Positions 29,085 to 42,087 of a stretch of DNA of 64,000 nt are shown here, piece after piece. Made by a program: the position numbers and the translations under genes. How positions within the stretch are numbered: the stretch's first letter is position 1; each line of letters begins with the position of its first letter. This DNA is from an uncultured Gammaproteobacteria bacterium. GTDB taxonomy: Bacteria; Pseudomonadota; Gammaproteobacteria; Arenicellales; JAANXG01. The stretch covers positions 1-64,000 of the forward strand of contig CAMYJT010000002.1 in the NCBI GenBank assembly GCA_947258785.1, given 5' to 3'. The notes under the pieces were generated by a model. That model was not told the DNA's origin. It was given only the letters and a program-made list of their open reading frames with translations, and made no database searches.

Positions 29085-30209
29085 ATGGTAGCTGTGCGAA
29101 GCGAACCCATCGACTTTCAGCAGCTCGCGGCGAACATAAAGCGGTGGGGAAGAGAACTGGGCTTTCAGGAGGTGCGGATCGCCGACACCGACTTGAAAGC
29201 GGCCGAAACCCATCTGTTCCGGTGGCTCGCGCTGAATCGGCACGGCGAAATGACCTACATGAAGCGCCACGGCCAGCGACGAAGCCGCCCGGGAGAACTG
29301 CTTCCCGGCACGATCCGGGTCATTTCGGCGCGCTTGAACTACTGGACCGACCAAGCGGGCGGCGCAGATTTGGTGCTCGAAAATCCGGCCCTGGCGTATG
29401 TGTCCCGCTACGCGTTAGGCCGCGACTATCACAGGCTGATCCGCAGGCGTCTGCAGCAGCTCGCCGACCGGATTGGCCGTGACTGCGGGACCTTTGGCTA
29501 CCGGGCATTTTCCGACAGCGCACCGGTGCTCGAAAAAGCACTCGCCGAGAAGGCCGGTTTGGGGTGGATCGGTAAGCACACCAACCTGATCAATAAAGAC
29601 CTTGGCTCGTGGTTTTTTCTTGGCGAGATCTACACCGATCTACCCCTGCCCGTCGACTCTGCGGCGGGCAATCACTGTGGAACCTGCCGCGCGTGCATTG
29701 ACGCCTGCCCCACCGGGGCCATCGTTGGACCATACCAACTCGATGCCCGCCGCTGTATCTCTTATCTCACCATCGAGTTGCGCGGCCCGATTCCCGTCCA
29801 CCTGCGGCCACTGATCGGCAACCGCATTTTCGGCTGTGACGACTGTCAGATCGTCTGTCCGTGGAATCGATACGCGCGGCCCACACGAGAACCCGATCTG
29901 ATGCCGCGGCACGCGGTCACCGACCGCGATCTGGTCTGGTTGTTCCGTTGGTCGGAGCAGGAGTTTCTGGACCGTACTGCAGGCTCCGCGATACGTCGAA
30001 TCGGCTACGATTGCTGGTTACGTAATATCGCGGTGGCCCTGGGCAATGCGCCGACCTCAGCCGAGATCGTTACAGCATTACAATCACGACTGGATCGCGG
30101 CTCGGCGCTGGTCCGCGAGCATGTAGCGTGGGCGTTGACTCGCCACCGTCACGCGCCGCCGTTTTATTCATCCGGGTCGGTGGGCAGCCGGATGAAATTA
30201 TCGCGGTAG
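29085..30209 (+). CDS. queG: Epoxyqueuosine reductase
   Basis: This 374-residue cobalamin and iron-sulfur enzyme carries out the last step of queuosine synthesis in tRNA. The cobalamin domain contains the [20 protein letters not shown] segment. Two 4Fe-4S motifs follow: [16 protein letters not shown] and [11 protein letters not shown]. The C-terminal helical repeats contain [13 protein letters not shown]. Its end overlaps the convergent orn stop by 46 bases. Confidence 0.95.
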   Translation: MVAVRSEPIDFQQLAANIKRWGRELGFQEVRIADTDLKAAETHLFRWLALNRHGEMTYMKRHGQRRSRPGELLPGTIRVISARLNYWTDQAGGADLVLENPALAYVSRYALGRDYHRLIRRRLQQLADRIGRDCGTFGYRAFSDSAPVLEKALAEKAGLGWIGKHTNLINKDLGSWFFLGEIYTDLPLPVDSAAGNHCGTCRACIDACPTGAIVGPYQLDARRCISYLTIELRGPIPVHLRPLIGNRIFGCDDCQIVCPWNRYARPTREPDLMPRHAVTDRDLVWLFRWSEQEFLDRTAGSAIRRIGYDCWLRNIAVALGNAPTSAEIVTALQSRLDRGSALVREHVAWALTRHRHAPPFYSSGSVGSRMKLSR

Positions 30210-30730
30210 TATCGCAGCTCCATAATCGACGCCCGGATGTCGTCCAGAGCCTGGTGGGTATTCTTTTTAACGAGTCCATCATAGATCTTCGGCACCCACC
30301 GCCGGGCCAGTTCTTTTAAGGTGCTGACGTCTAAATTCCGGTAATGCAACCACTGCTCGAGTTCCGGCATGTAGCGGCGCAGAAATCGTCGGTCCTGGTA
30401 GATGCTGTTCCCGCACAGCGGTGACCTGTTCTTTGGCACGTACTCCTGGATGAAGGCCAGGGTTTCCGCTTCGGCCTGCTTCTCGCTGCAGTAGGAAGAT
30501 TTCACGCGCTCCACGAGGCCGGTCTCCGTATGGGTTCTGGTATTCCATTCGTCCATTTGCGCCAGCAAGCTGTCCGGTTGCTTGATCACCAGGGAGGGCC
30601 CCTCGGCAACGAGGTTCAGATCGCTGTCGGTAATAATTGTCGCAATTTCGATGATGCGCTCAATATCTGGGTCCAACCCGGTCATTTCCAAGTCCATCCA
30701 CACCAACGCATTAGAATCCTGTGGCATCAT
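30164..30730 (-). CDS. orn: Oligoribonuclease
   Basis: This 188-residue DEDDh 3'-to-5' exonuclease clears di- to pentaribonucleotides, including pGpG from c-di-GMP breakdown. Exo I is [17 protein letters not shown], Exo II includes [17 protein letters not shown], and Exo III is [14 protein letters not shown] with the catalytic His and Asp. It is convergent with queG, whose last 46 bases overlap it. Linkage of orn and queG is common in the class. Confidence 0.97.
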   Translation of the reverse strand: MMPQDSNALVWMDLEMTGLDPDIERIIEIATIITDSDLNLVAEGPSLVIKQPDSLLAQMDEWNTRTHTETGLVERVKSSYCSEKQAEAETLAFIQEYVPKNRSPLCGNSIYQDRRFLRRYMPELEQWLHYRNLDVSTLKELARRWVPKIYDGLVKKNTHQALDDIRASIMELRYYRDNFIRLPTDPDE

Positions 30731-30840
30731 ATCGCTCCCGGGTTCATGTGAGACTATGTCCTGACCATTCTGGTGCGACCAGTGTATCAGCAGTATTAGT
30801 GCTTATCGAAATAACCTCGTCGATAGGAGGTAAACTACTC

Positions 30841-31146
30841 ATGTATAAGTTGCTTATTGGATTTGTTTGTTTTTCTGCGGCAACGGGAATTGCCCATGCT
30901 TTCTTGCTCGGTGACGCTGAAAACGGCGAACAACTGCACCGTAAAAACTGTCAGGGATGCCATGCGCAACGTTTCGGCGATGATGGTTCCGAAATCTACA
31001 CTAGACCGAATCACAGTGTTAAGACTATTGAGGGCTTGATGGGGCAGGTGGAATTCTGTAATAAACAGATAAGCCTCGGACTTAAAGACGACGATATTAA
31101 TGATTTAGTGCTGTACCTCAACGACAATTTTTATAAATTCGAGTGA
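30841..31146 (+). CDS. Small periplasmic monoheme cytochrome c
   Basis: This 101-residue protein has a signal peptide (LLIGFVCFSAATGIAHA) and one haem-attachment motif CQGCH at residues 37-41. A possible Met ligand lies in EGLMGQVEFC. The pattern (short, one haem, C-terminal helix ending DLVLYLNDNFY) fits a class I c-type electron carrier; its partner is unknown. A strong AGGAGG lies 10 bases upstream. An inverted repeat TATCGA/TCGATA (30804-30825) immediately precedes it. Codon use is more AT-rich than neighbours. It is probably cotranscribed with phhB. Confidence 0.85.
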   Translation: MYKLLIGFVCFSAATGIAHAFLLGDAENGEQLHRKNCQGCHAQRFGDDGSEIYTRPNHSVKTIEGLMGQVEFCNKQISLGLKDDDINDLVLYLNDNFYKFE

Positions 31147-31154
31147 ACCAAGAC

Positions 31155-31487
31155 ATGGACAATCTATTGGATAAGCGCTGCCGGCGCCGTGCCGGCGGTG
31201 AGGAACCTCTGTCCCGTAAACAAGTGGAGGATCTGCTCGCACAGGTCCCTGGATGGACGAGCAACAGCACCCACAGCGTTATAGAACGGACCTTTGAGTT
31301 CAAGAATTATTACGAAACCATGGCGTTCGTCAACGCGCTGGCGTGGCTCGCGCATCGCGAGGACCATCATCCCGACATCGAGGTGAGCTACCGGCGTTGC
31401 CAGGTCCGCTTCACCACACACTCCATTGACGGTCTTTCGGAAAACGATTTTATCTGCGCGGCAAAACTCGGCCCGTTGATCGGCTAG
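31155..31487 (+). CDS. phhB: 4a-hydroxytetrahydrobiopterin dehydratase (PCD/DCoH family)
   Basis: The 110-residue enzyme regenerates the pterin cofactor, or acts in molybdopterin-related pterin recycling where no phenylalanine hydroxylase exists. The signature EDHHPDIEVSYRRCQVRFTT with the following DFICAAKL is diagnostic. An in-frame GTG at 31143 overlaps the cytochrome stop as GTGA and would add four codons. It follows the cytochrome directly. Confidence 0.9.
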   Translation: MDNLLDKRCRRRAGGEEPLSRKQVEDLLAQVPGWTSNSTHSVIERTFEFKNYYETMAFVNALAWLAHREDHHPDIEVSYRRCQVRFTTHSIDGLSENDFICAAKLGPLIG

Positions 31488-31552
31488 TCCGCAAAGCCCG
31501 CCGATGATGCCGGCGGCGTGCCATGGGATCGATCGGCCAACCGCCGGTTTAG

Positions 31553-32149
31553 CTATACGGTCCGCCGATCCTCGAACGCCTGCGTCAGCGTGCCTGGATC
31601 CATGTATTCCAACTCCCCGCCCATGGGCAAGCCCCGGGCCAATCGGGTTATCCGACAACCGGCAGATTCGGTCAACTCTCTAATGTACTCCGACGTGACC
31701 TCGCCCTCGGTGGTGAGATTCGTTGCGATGATCACCTCTTCAATCGACTCCGTCTCCAGCACACGCCGCAGCCGGTCGAAGCCCAAGTCATCGGGGCCGA
31801 TGCCATCCAGTGGAGAGAGATGTCCCATGAGCACAAAGTACATGCCGCGAAACACGCCGGCTTGTTCTATCGCCTCTAGATCCGCTGGAGTTTCGACAAC
31901 GCACAATATCTCCGCCTCGCGCTTTACCGAGCTGCAAATGTCGCACAGTTCCTTTTCACTCAGTGTATTGCAACGGCGGCAATGAACAACCGAATCCACC
32001 GCCCGGTTGATGGCAGCGGCGATTTCGACGGCGCCTTCGCGGTCACGCTCGAGCAGATGAAACGCCATCCGCTGCGCGGTCTTGGGACCCACGCCGGGCA
32101 GCTTGCGAAGCGCCTGTTTAAGGGCGTCAATGGCGTGCGCGTTGACCAT
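31553..32149 (-). CDS. recR: Recombination protein RecR
   Basis: This 198-residue RecFOR component loads RecA on gapped DNA. It has the helix-hairpin-helix LRKLPGVGPKTAQRMAFHL, a C4 zinc finger CRRCNTLSEKELCDIC and a TOPRIM domain (LCVVETPADLEAIEQAG, then GMYFVLMGHLSPLDGIG). It starts 5 bases after ybaB in the conserved dnaX-ybaB-recR operon. Confidence 0.97.
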   Translation of the reverse strand: MVNAHAIDALKQALRKLPGVGPKTAQRMAFHLLERDREGAVEIAAAINRAVDSVVHCRRCNTLSEKELCDICSSVKREAEILCVVETPADLEAIEQAGVFRGMYFVLMGHLSPLDGIGPDDLGFDRLRRVLETESIEEVIIATNLTTEGEVTSEYIRELTESAGCRITRLARGLPMGGELEYMDPGTLTQAFEDRRTV

Positions 32150-32154
32150 TCACA

Positions 32155-32475
32155 CTAAAGGGGCAGATTCAATCCGGGTATCGCCATCCCCGATGTCAAG
32201 CCGGCCATTTTTTCCTGCGACGTCTTCTCTGCCTTTCGAACCGCGTCATTCATCGCCGCGGCGATCAAATCTTCCAGCACCTCCCGATCGTCCGACATCA
32301 GGCTGTCGTCGATCTCCACTCTACGCACATCGTGCCGACAAGTCATTGTCACCTTTACCAAACCACCGCCGGCCGCGCCTTCTACTTCAACCCCGGCAAG
32401 TTCCTCCTGAGCCTTGCGCAAATTATCCTGAATGGCCTGTGCTTGTTTCATCAGATTTCCAAGTCCACCCTTCAT
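32155..32475 (-). CDS. ybaB: YbaB/EbfC family nucleoid-associated protein
   Basis: This 106-residue DNA-binding dimer has the sequence [20 protein letters not shown], then [20 protein letters not shown] and a C-terminal [17 protein letters not shown], all typical of the family. The start is the ATG of MKGGLGN; an upstream in-frame ATG in the dnaX tail is less likely. It lies between dnaX and recR. Confidence 0.95.
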   Translation of the reverse strand: MKGGLGNLMKQAQAIQDNLRKAQEELAGVEVEGAAGGGLVKVTMTCRHDVRRVEIDDSLMSDDREVLEDLIAAAMNDAVRKAEKTSQEKMAGLTSGMAIPGLNLPL

Positions 32476-32488
32476 GTCCAACCTCACT

Positions 32489-34042
32489 TTACGAATCACT
32501 AAACTGTATTGACTCGGGAATAATCTTTGCGTCGAATCGTTTGATTATTTCCTTTACGTTCGGATCGTTTTGTATTGCCGTCTGGGCGGACTGGTGTCGT
32601 TCTTCCGCATGCCGTTCCACGCTTGCCGCCGGCGTTTCCCTGTCCGTCTCACCAATCGCCACTTCCAGTCTGAAGTGGGTACCAAAACGGCGATTCACGG
32701 CATCGGCGAGCACATCGATGCGTTCCTTCGAAACCAACTCTGCATGGTTGCGATGCAAGATCAATTGCAGCACGTTGTCCTGTACCGCTTTCGGCGCCAC
32801 ATTCATAGCCAGTTCACGGACCAGACCGGTCAGATTCAAACACGGGACGTATTCAGCCCATTTCTGCGCCTCAAAAGCGGCGCGAGTTTGGTCATTTTGA
32901 GCCGTGTCGGCGGTTCGCTGTTCAACTCGCCTCGGGGTCGCGCCGTCGGCTGCGCCTTCCGCCGGCCTGAACGCCAGCATGCGCAGCATGGTCATCTCGA
33001 AGCCGCTCCGCAAATCCGGCGCCAGAGGCAGGTCCCGCTTGCCGATCAGTCCGATCTGGTAATACATCTGGATGTCTTCAGGCGCGAAGCTTCCTTCCCA
33101 CCGGCGATATCGATCTAGGTCCATTTGCTTGGCTGCCAAGGCGTCCGGCGCGTGGTGGTATAGAGCCAAATGATGAAACTCCCGCAGCAGCTCGTTTAAC
33201 GCGCCGGTAAAATCGCAGGAACTCGAGAACATCCGGTCGACGGCAGCCATCAACGCACGTCCATCTGCACCGGCCAGCGCGGTAAGCAAATCCTGCAGGT
33301 AGGGACGTTCCAGGGTCCCCAGCATGTCGTGTACCGAGGCCTCGCGCACCTCGCCGCCGCCGTGGGCGATGCCCTGATCCAACAGACTCAGGGCATCCCG
33401 CATGCTACCGTCCGCCGCTCGTGTCAACAGCCCCACAGCCGACGAATCGAATGGGACTTTTTCCTGCACGAGCACATGCTCCAACTGGGCCGAGATCTGT
33501 TCTGGCGCCAGCGCATGCAGGTTGAACTGCAGGCATCTCGACAATACGGTGACCGGAAGCTTCTGCGGGTCGGTAGTGGCCAGTAGAAATTTGACGTGGG
33601 GTGGCGGCTCTTCGAGTGTCTTTAGAAGCGCGTTGAAGCTGTGGCCGGATAACATGTGGACCTCGTCGATGAGGTACACCTTGTAGCGCCCCCGGGTCGG
33701 CGCATACTGTGTGTTGTCGAGAAGCTCCCGTGTATCGTCAACCTTGGTCCGCGACGCAGCGTCCACCTCGATGAGGTCTATGAACCGCCCCTCATCTATG
33801 GACTGACAAGCGTCACATTGGTTACACGGTTGTGAAGAAACACCTTGCTCACAATTTAAGGCCTTGGCGAAGATCCGGGCCAAGGTGGTCTTACCGACAC
33901 CACGGGTTCCAGCGAACAGAAATGCATGATGGACGCGGTCATTGTCCAGTGCGTTGGTTAATGCGGTGATTACGTGCTGTTGACCGACGACCTCGGGAAA
34001 GGATCGTGGGCGCCACTTGCGCGCTAACGCTTGGTAACTCAT
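32489..34042 (-). CDS. dnaX: DNA polymerase III subunit gamma/tau
   Basis: This clamp-loader ATPase has Walker [10 protein letters not shown], a zinc-binding set C-x8-CNQCDAC and [20 protein letters not shown]. Domains I-III fill the first 370 residues. The C-terminal part is shorter than in E. coli (517 versus 643 residues), so the tau-specific region is reduced. No obvious slippery A-run for programmed gamma frameshifting was noticed. It is preceded by the 4.5S RNA gene. Confidence 0.96.
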   Translation of the reverse strand: MSYQALARKWRPRSFPEVVGQQHVITALTNALDNDRVHHAFLFAGTRGVGKTTLARIFAKALNCEQGVSSQPCNQCDACQSIDEGRFIDLIEVDAASRTKVDDTRELLDNTQYAPTRGRYKVYLIDEVHMLSGHSFNALLKTLEEPPPHVKFLLATTDPQKLPVTVLSRCLQFNLHALAPEQISAQLEHVLVQEKVPFDSSAVGLLTRAADGSMRDALSLLDQGIAHGGGEVREASVHDMLGTLERPYLQDLLTALAGADGRALMAAVDRMFSSSCDFTGALNELLREFHHLALYHHAPDALAAKQMDLDRYRRWEGSFAPEDIQMYYQIGLIGKRDLPLAPDLRSGFEMTMLRMLAFRPAEGAADGATPRRVEQRTADTAQNDQTRAAFEAQKWAEYVPCLNLTGLVRELAMNVAPKAVQDNVLQLILHRNHAELVSKERIDVLADAVNRRFGTHFRLEVAIGETDRETPAASVERHAEERHQSAQTAIQNDPNVKEIIKRFDAKIIPESIQFSDS

Positions 34043-34062
34043 CGCCGGTGTAAGGGGGTGGC

Positions 34063-34159
34063 GGCTCCAGTTAGCCCGACCACGGCACCCGATACAGCTG
34101 CTGCGGCTGCTTCCTTCCGGACCTGACCGGGTTCACAGCCTATCGTCACCGTGGAGACC
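34063..34159 (-). ncRNA. ffs: Signal recognition particle 4.5S RNA
   Basis: The minus strand contains GGTCAGGTCCGGAAGGAAGC and the following AGCC, the universally conserved symmetric loop and GGAA tetraloop of domain IV. Flanking segments can fold back, and the total is near the usual 95-115 bases; the exact ends are estimated. It lies 20 bases upstream of dnaX, a common placement. Confidence 0.9.
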
Positions 34160-34238
34160 AACTTTCACCGCCATTGTTAAATTATTCACTTTCACTGTAT
34201 CACCGACTGATCGATCTCCGCCTTGCCAATAAACGTAG

Positions 34239-34328
34239 TGGCGGAGAGGGAGGGATTCGAACCCTCGATACGCGTCAACGTATACACGCTTTCCAGGCGT
34301 GCGCCTTCGACCACTCGGCCACCTCTCC
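34239..34328 (-). tRNA. tRNA-Ser (anticodon GGA)
   Basis: The acceptor GGAGAGG at 34328 pairs with CCTCTCC. The anticodon loop holds GGA, there is a long variable arm, and the discriminator G and encoded CCA are at 34239-34242. The length is 90 bases. It reads UCC/UCU and lies upstream of the 4.5S RNA. Confidence 0.95.
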
Positions 34329-34651
34329 GTGATTACCGTGGAGCTGGGGAGCCTGTCCGAGTATCCGGTGCTCCTTCTGCGAAAGCGGACGGGTCCTCCT
34401 GCATGGCCCCATTATAACATTCGATCTGTTGGCATTGGCTGTACTTGACCCAACCCACCCGATGCCCTATTGCCGGCGACCGCCACAGCCGGACGACACC
34501 AGTTTCGTATACCGCATGTCCCGTTGCCCGGCACATCAACGACGGTTCAAATACGGGCCGGCCGCAGGGTTCGGTGTGCACCGGTACCTCCGCAAGTATC
34601 GACAATCAAATCGCGACAGCAGGATATCGAAAAGGCCTTAAGCTCTTGATT
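34329..34651. other. Spacer between two tRNA-Ser genes, with a dispersed repeat copy
   Basis: This 323-base stretch has no supported gene. Bases 34350-34385 (starting AGCCTGTCCGAGTATCCGG) match one arm of the palindromic repeat near 6407-6471. A minus-strand open frame of about 90 codons crosses it but has no recognisable protein and no ribosome-binding site. Confidence 0.5.
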
Positions 34652-34743
34652 TGGCGGAGAGGGTGGGATTCGAACCCACGTGGGGCATAATGCCCCCAAC
34701 GGATTTCGAGTCCGCGCCGTTATGACCGCTTCGGTACCTCTCC
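34652..34743 (-). tRNA. tRNA-Ser (anticodon CGA)
   Basis: The acceptor GGAGAGG at 34743 pairs with CCTCTCC. The loop CTCGAAA places CGA at 34-36. There is a large variable arm with GGGGGCA/TGCCCC, and an encoded CCA at 34652-34654. The length is 92 bases. It reads UCG and diverges from mltF. Confidence 0.95.
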
Positions 34744-34836
34744 GGGAGCCGGCATGAATAGCTTACGTAGCTTGTGCTGTGACGACAAGTGGTCGACGAC
34801 GATTCAAGGCATTACGTCGAGCGAGACAGACTTGCC

Positions 34837-36291
34837 ATGAGCGAAACAGACAAACAGCATCGTTGGTGGAACTGGTTTCCCGTCGTGCTGCTGCTGGCCG
34901 GTCTGTGCCTGTTGCCCTTGTTCTTCGTCCTGGATCGTTCACAGTCGACGGACGCCCTCTCACAGATCAAAAAAAGCGGTAAACTTCGTGTTCTCACGAT
35001 TAATGGTCCCAATACGTACTTCGAAAAGGCCGACAGCCCGGCAGGCCTGGAATACGAACTCATCGCGCGGTTTGCCGATTTCCTGGATGTCGATTTCGAA
35101 CTCGAGGTGGCCGACAGCCTGGCGTCTTTGATTCCCAAGCTACTCCGGGGCGACGCCCATCTCGCCGCGGCCGGTATTACGATCACCGATCAACGGAATA
35201 AGATACTGAAGTTCTCCCGCCCGTATCATCAAGTCCGTCAACAAGTCGTGTATCTGCGAGGCCAACGGCGGCCGCGCCGCGTTAACGACTTGATCGGCCG
35301 GCAAATCCTGGTAGTGGCCGGAAGCAGCGCCAGGGAACGGCTGGCCGAATTGAAGGTGCAACATCCGGATCTACATTGGGTCGAAAGCAGCGCCAAGGAT
35401 GCTGAAGAACTGCTCGCCGAGGTATGGTCCGGGAGCTTGGAACTCACTATCGCGGACTCGCAGACCGTGGCGCTTGTGCAGCAGCACTTGCCGAAATTGA
35501 GGGTGGCGTTCGACCTGCCGCACCCGGAAAACCTGGCCTGGGCGTTTCCAGTAAATGTTGACGACAGCTTGTTTGACATGGCCAATGCGTTCCTCGAGGC
35601 CGTCAATGAATCCAGGGAATTAAATCAGCTCATCGATCGCTATTACGGGGCGGTGGAAAATTTCGATTATTTAAATGTGGCCACCTATCGCCGTCGAATA
35701 TTCACCAAGCTGCCGACCTACCAGCCGTTATTCAAGGCCGCCGCCCAACAGAACGATCTGGATTGGCGTTTGCTGGCCGCGCAGTCCTATCAGGAATCAC
35801 AATGGAACCCGAATGCAGTCTCTCCCACCGGGGTGCGCGGCATCATGCAGTTGACTCAGGTCACCGCCACCCGGTTCGACATTGCCAACCGTGAGGATCC
35901 GCAACAAAGCATCCTGGGCGGCGCGCGTTATCTGCGTAACATCATGGACCGCTTGCCGGACGAGGCCAAAGAACCGGATCGCACCTGGCTCGCTTTGGCC
36001 TCCTACAACGTCGGCCTCGGGCACCTGCGGGATGCCCAGCTGTTGGCGCAGCGCGCGAATCGAGACCCGAACAAATGGGCTGATGTAAAACAATTCCTGC
36101 CTCTGCTATCGGTACCGAAATGGTACAAACAGACCAAGCACGGTTACGCGCGCGGCCACGAGCCCGTGAATTACGTGACCCGTATACGATCATTTTATGA
36201 AATTTTATTGAAAATAGACCAGGACCGGCGGTCCAGGGAACCACCACCGATCCCCGACACGCCCGGGTTGATGGACTTGACGCCTCTGTAA
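34837..36291 (+). CDS. mltF: Membrane-bound lytic murein transglycosylase F
   Basis: The 484-residue protein cleaves glycan strands to 1,6-anhydromuropeptides. An N-terminal membrane segment (FPVVLLLAGLCLLPLFFVL) is followed by a periplasmic solute-binding-like domain (GKLRVLTINGPNTYF to about residue 250) and a C-terminal SLT domain. The SLT domain has catalytic Glu in QSYQESQWNPNAVSPTGVRG, then IMQLT and ASYNVGLGHLRDA. The ATG is preferred to an upstream in-frame GTG at 34789. It is convergent with tadA. Confidence 0.95.
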   Translation: MSETDKQHRWWNWFPVVLLLAGLCLLPLFFVLDRSQSTDALSQIKKSGKLRVLTINGPNTYFEKADSPAGLEYELIARFADFLDVDFELEVADSLASLIPKLLRGDAHLAAAGITITDQRNKILKFSRPYHQVRQQVVYLRGQRRPRRVNDLIGRQILVVAGSSARERLAELKVQHPDLHWVESSAKDAEELLAEVWSGSLELTIADSQTVALVQQHLPKLRVAFDLPHPENLAWAFPVNVDDSLFDMANAFLEAVNESRELNQLIDRYYGAVENFDYLNVATYRRRIFTKLPTYQPLFKAAAQQNDLDWRLLAAQSYQESQWNPNAVSPTGVRGIMQLTQVTATRFDIANREDPQQSILGGARYLRNIMDRLPDEAKEPDRTWLALASYNVGLGHLRDAQLLAQRANRDPNKWADVKQFLPLLSVPKWYKQTKHGYARGHEPVNYVTRIRSFYEILLKIDQDRRSREPPPIPDTPGLMDLTPL

Positions 36292-36374
36292 AGAACGGAC
36301 CTAATTTCCAGCTTCGAACACATTGTTGATCCCGTCTGCCGACGCCTTGGTATGAGCCTGCAATATCCCGGACG

Positions 36375-38421
<2,047 letters not shown>

Positions 38422-38469
38422 GAGGACCGCCAACTACCGCCATCGCGAAAACAACTGCCTAAGTAACCA

Positions 38470-39996
<1,527 letters not shown>

Positions 39997-40047
39997 CTAC
40001 CAAACTTTTCTCTATGCTCCCATAAACCTTTCCGCCGGGCACTCAGA

Positions 40048-40075
40048 TTGACACCAATTCGATAAACCGGATACT
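40048..40075 (+). promoter_or_regulatory. Candidate promoter of the lipoprotein gene
   Basis: A perfect TTGACA (40048-40053) is followed after 16 bases by GATACT (40070-40075). The downstream gene starts at 40191 with TAGGAGG before it, giving a leader of about 110 bases. Bases 39977-40047 hold no other recognised site. Confidence 0.4.
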
Positions 40076-40190
40076 GTATTCGGCATCGTATCGATCGCCG
40101 GACCGGCAACTGGTGGGCCGCCTTGGTGCCGATACCACCACAACGAGAACGATAGACGAGCCGCAGTCCCAAGTTTTAGGAGGATACAAA

Positions 40191-40544
40191 ATGAACATCT
40201 ACTTCAAAGTGCTGACTCTGCTGGCCGTAGTCGCGCTCTACAGCTGCGCCAGCGTCCAGGCTGGATCCGCAGCGCAAACACCCCAAGGCAAGGCCGACCA
40301 GGCTATTGCGATGGCGGAAAAGGAACTTGCCGCGGCGCAAAAAGCGGGTCATGTTTGGCGCCTCATCGACAAATCAACAGGCGGCAAGTCGCAGAACCTG
40401 GCCAAGCTGCTTGATGCGGCGAAAAAGGCCCGCGACAAAGGCGACATGAACGAAGCCATTCGCATCGCCGAGCGCGTTGCCAGCGCCGCCAAACTTGGCC
40501 AACAGCAGGCCGCGGAACAGGCCGACGCGAAACCCGTGTTCTGA
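40191..40544 (+). CDS. Small lipoprotein resembling SoxXA-binding protein SoxK
   Basis: This 117-residue protein has a lipoprotein signal (LTLLAVVALYSC, lipidated Cys at 19) and a mainly helical mature part. The pattern of an alanine- and lysine-rich first helix (QAIAMAEKELAAAQKAG), a WRLIDKS turn, then AAKKARDKGDMNEAIRIAER resembles SoxK/SoxXA-binding proteins of sulfur oxidisers. This is judged by pattern only, and a generic helical-hairpin lipoprotein is the alternative. The start is fixed by TAGGAGG 8-14 bases upstream. It is inserted in the guaB/xseA divergent interval. Confidence 0.55.
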   Translation: MNIYFKVLTLLAVVALYSCASVQAGSAAQTPQGKADQAIAMAEKELAAAQKAGHVWRLIDKSTGGKSQNLAKLLDAAKKARDKGDMNEAIRIAERVASAAKLGQQQAAEQADAKPVF

Positions 40545-40607
40545 GAAACCGCCGTATCCCGTAGCGACCCGTCAGCTTCATTCGCGGTTACGATCTCCAT
40601 ATGCCAT

Positions 40608-40627
40608 GGCCGGGACCCTACCCGGCC
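40608..40627 (+). terminator. Perfect hairpin after the lipoprotein gene
   Basis: GGCCGGG (40608-40614) pairs exactly with CCCGGCC (40621-40627) around a 6-base loop. No T-run follows, so intrinsic termination is doubtful; it might be a pause or mRNA-stability element before xseA. Confidence 0.3.
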
Positions 40628-40729
40628 TGATGGTTCAGCGGTACACTAAACGGCCGTCGGAGTGGACACCACGCGGGACGCCGCGCGACGCCGACGATTT
40701 TTTATCCGCAGAACACCGCCGACCAGTCC

Positions 40730-42076
40730 GTGAGCAAACCGTTCCCCCCGAGGGAGATCCTGACCGTCTCCGAGCTGAACGAGCAAGTAAGACGGCTGCT
40801 CGAGGCGTCGTTCCCGGAGATCTGGGTCGAAGGAGAGGTTTCAAATCTCGTCCAGCCAGGTTCGGGGCATATCTACTTTACCTTGAAAGACGCCCAGGCC
40901 CAGGTGCGCTGTGCATTGTTTCGCGGCCGTCTTAAGTCGCTCGACTATCAAGCGACTGATGGAAGTCATGTCCTTATCCGGGCCCGCGTGACCTTGTACA
41001 ACAACCGCGGCGATTTTCAACTGATTGTTCAGCATATTGAAGACGCGGGTGCCGGCGCGTTGCGGCTGGCGTTCGAAACCTTGAAACGTCAACTGCATCA
41101 ACAAGGGTTGTTTGAACCTTCGCACAAAAAAGCGCTGCCACCCATTCCGTCGCGGGTCGGGGTCATCACCTCACCCACCGGCGCCGCCATCCGCGATATA
41201 GTCAGCACACTGGGTAGACGCTTCCCTGCGATTCCAATACTGGTCTACCCGGTTCGTGTGCAGGGCGCCGGCGCCGCCGAAGAGATTGTCGACGCCATTC
41301 GACTGGCCGGCGCGCGCTTGGAGTGCGACGTACTGGTGCTGGCCAGGGGCGGCGGCTCGCTGGAAGATTTGTGGTCGTTTAACGATGAGCGGGTTGCGCG
41401 GGCGATCTACGACAGTCCGATTCCCGTGGTCAGCGGAATCGGGCATGAAATAGACGTAACCATCAGCGATTTGGTCGCCGATCAACGTGCGGCGACACCG
41501 ACGGCAGCGGCGGAACTGATCAGCCCGGATCACAGCGAGCTGCTGCACTCCGTGTCGAGGCTGCAACGAAGAGCTTCGTTCTTGATGCGGCAGAAGATCG
41601 ACTACGCCTGGCAACGTGTGGATTGGCTCACTAAAAGATTTTCCAGTCCACGCCTGGGGATGACGTCCGCGTATCAACGACTCGACCTGCTGTACCGACG
41701 TTTGTTAACGGCTGTGCGCAATCACTGCCACCGTAATCAGGTATCAAAAATACGGATCATCGGGCGTCTGCGTCTTTGCAACCCGTCCACGCGCATCAGC
41801 GCACTGCTCGGTAACCTGCGTACTTTGAACCAACGGAATGGACGCGCCGCCTGGCACCGATTGACAGACTGCCGCCAGCAACTCTCCGAATTGAACGTTC
41901 GCATAAACAGCCTCAATCCTTTGGCCACATTGGACCGCGGCTACGCCCTAGTCACGCATGCTGAGACCGGGCGCTTGATTTCCTCGTCGCACCACGCCAA
42001 GGTTGGAGACCGGGTGGAGGTTCAGCTCGCCAGATGCCGACTGGGCTGCACCGTGGATCAGAGTTCAAAGAGTTAG
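40730..42076 (+). CDS. xseA: Exodeoxyribonuclease VII large subunit
   Basis: The 448-residue subunit of the ssDNA exonuclease. It has an N-terminal OB fold (LTVSELNEQVRRLLEASFPE, IWVEGEVSNL) and a catalytic region with RVGVITSPTGAAIRDIV, LARGGGSLEDLWSFNDE and ISDLVADQRAATPTAAAE. A coiled coil follows, then the C-terminal LDRGYALVTH. It starts with GTG. The small subunit xseB is not in the window. Confidence 0.96.
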   Translation: MSKPFPPREILTVSELNEQVRRLLEASFPEIWVEGEVSNLVQPGSGHIYFTLKDAQAQVRCALFRGRLKSLDYQATDGSHVLIRARVTLYNNRGDFQLIVQHIEDAGAGALRLAFETLKRQLHQQGLFEPSHKKALPPIPSRVGVITSPTGAAIRDIVSTLGRRFPAIPILVYPVRVQGAGAAEEIVDAIRLAGARLECDVLVLARGGGSLEDLWSFNDERVARAIYDSPIPVVSGIGHEIDVTISDLVADQRAATPTAAAELISPDHSELLHSVSRLQRRASFLMRQKIDYAWQRVDWLTKRFSSPRLGMTSAYQRLDLLYRRLLTAVRNHCHRNQVSKIRIIGRLRLCNPSTRISALLGNLRTLNQRNGRAAWHRLTDCRQQLSELNVRINSLNPLATLDRGYALVTHAETGRLISSSHHAKVGDRVEVQLARCRLGCTVDQSSKS

Positions 42077-42087
42077 CAATCTCGCGA

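Noticed and set aside
34333..34605. 90-codon minus-strand frame in the spacer between tRNA-Ser genes
   Set aside because: It runs across the repeat fragment and ends inside tRNA-flanking DNA, with no start signal and no recognisable protein.
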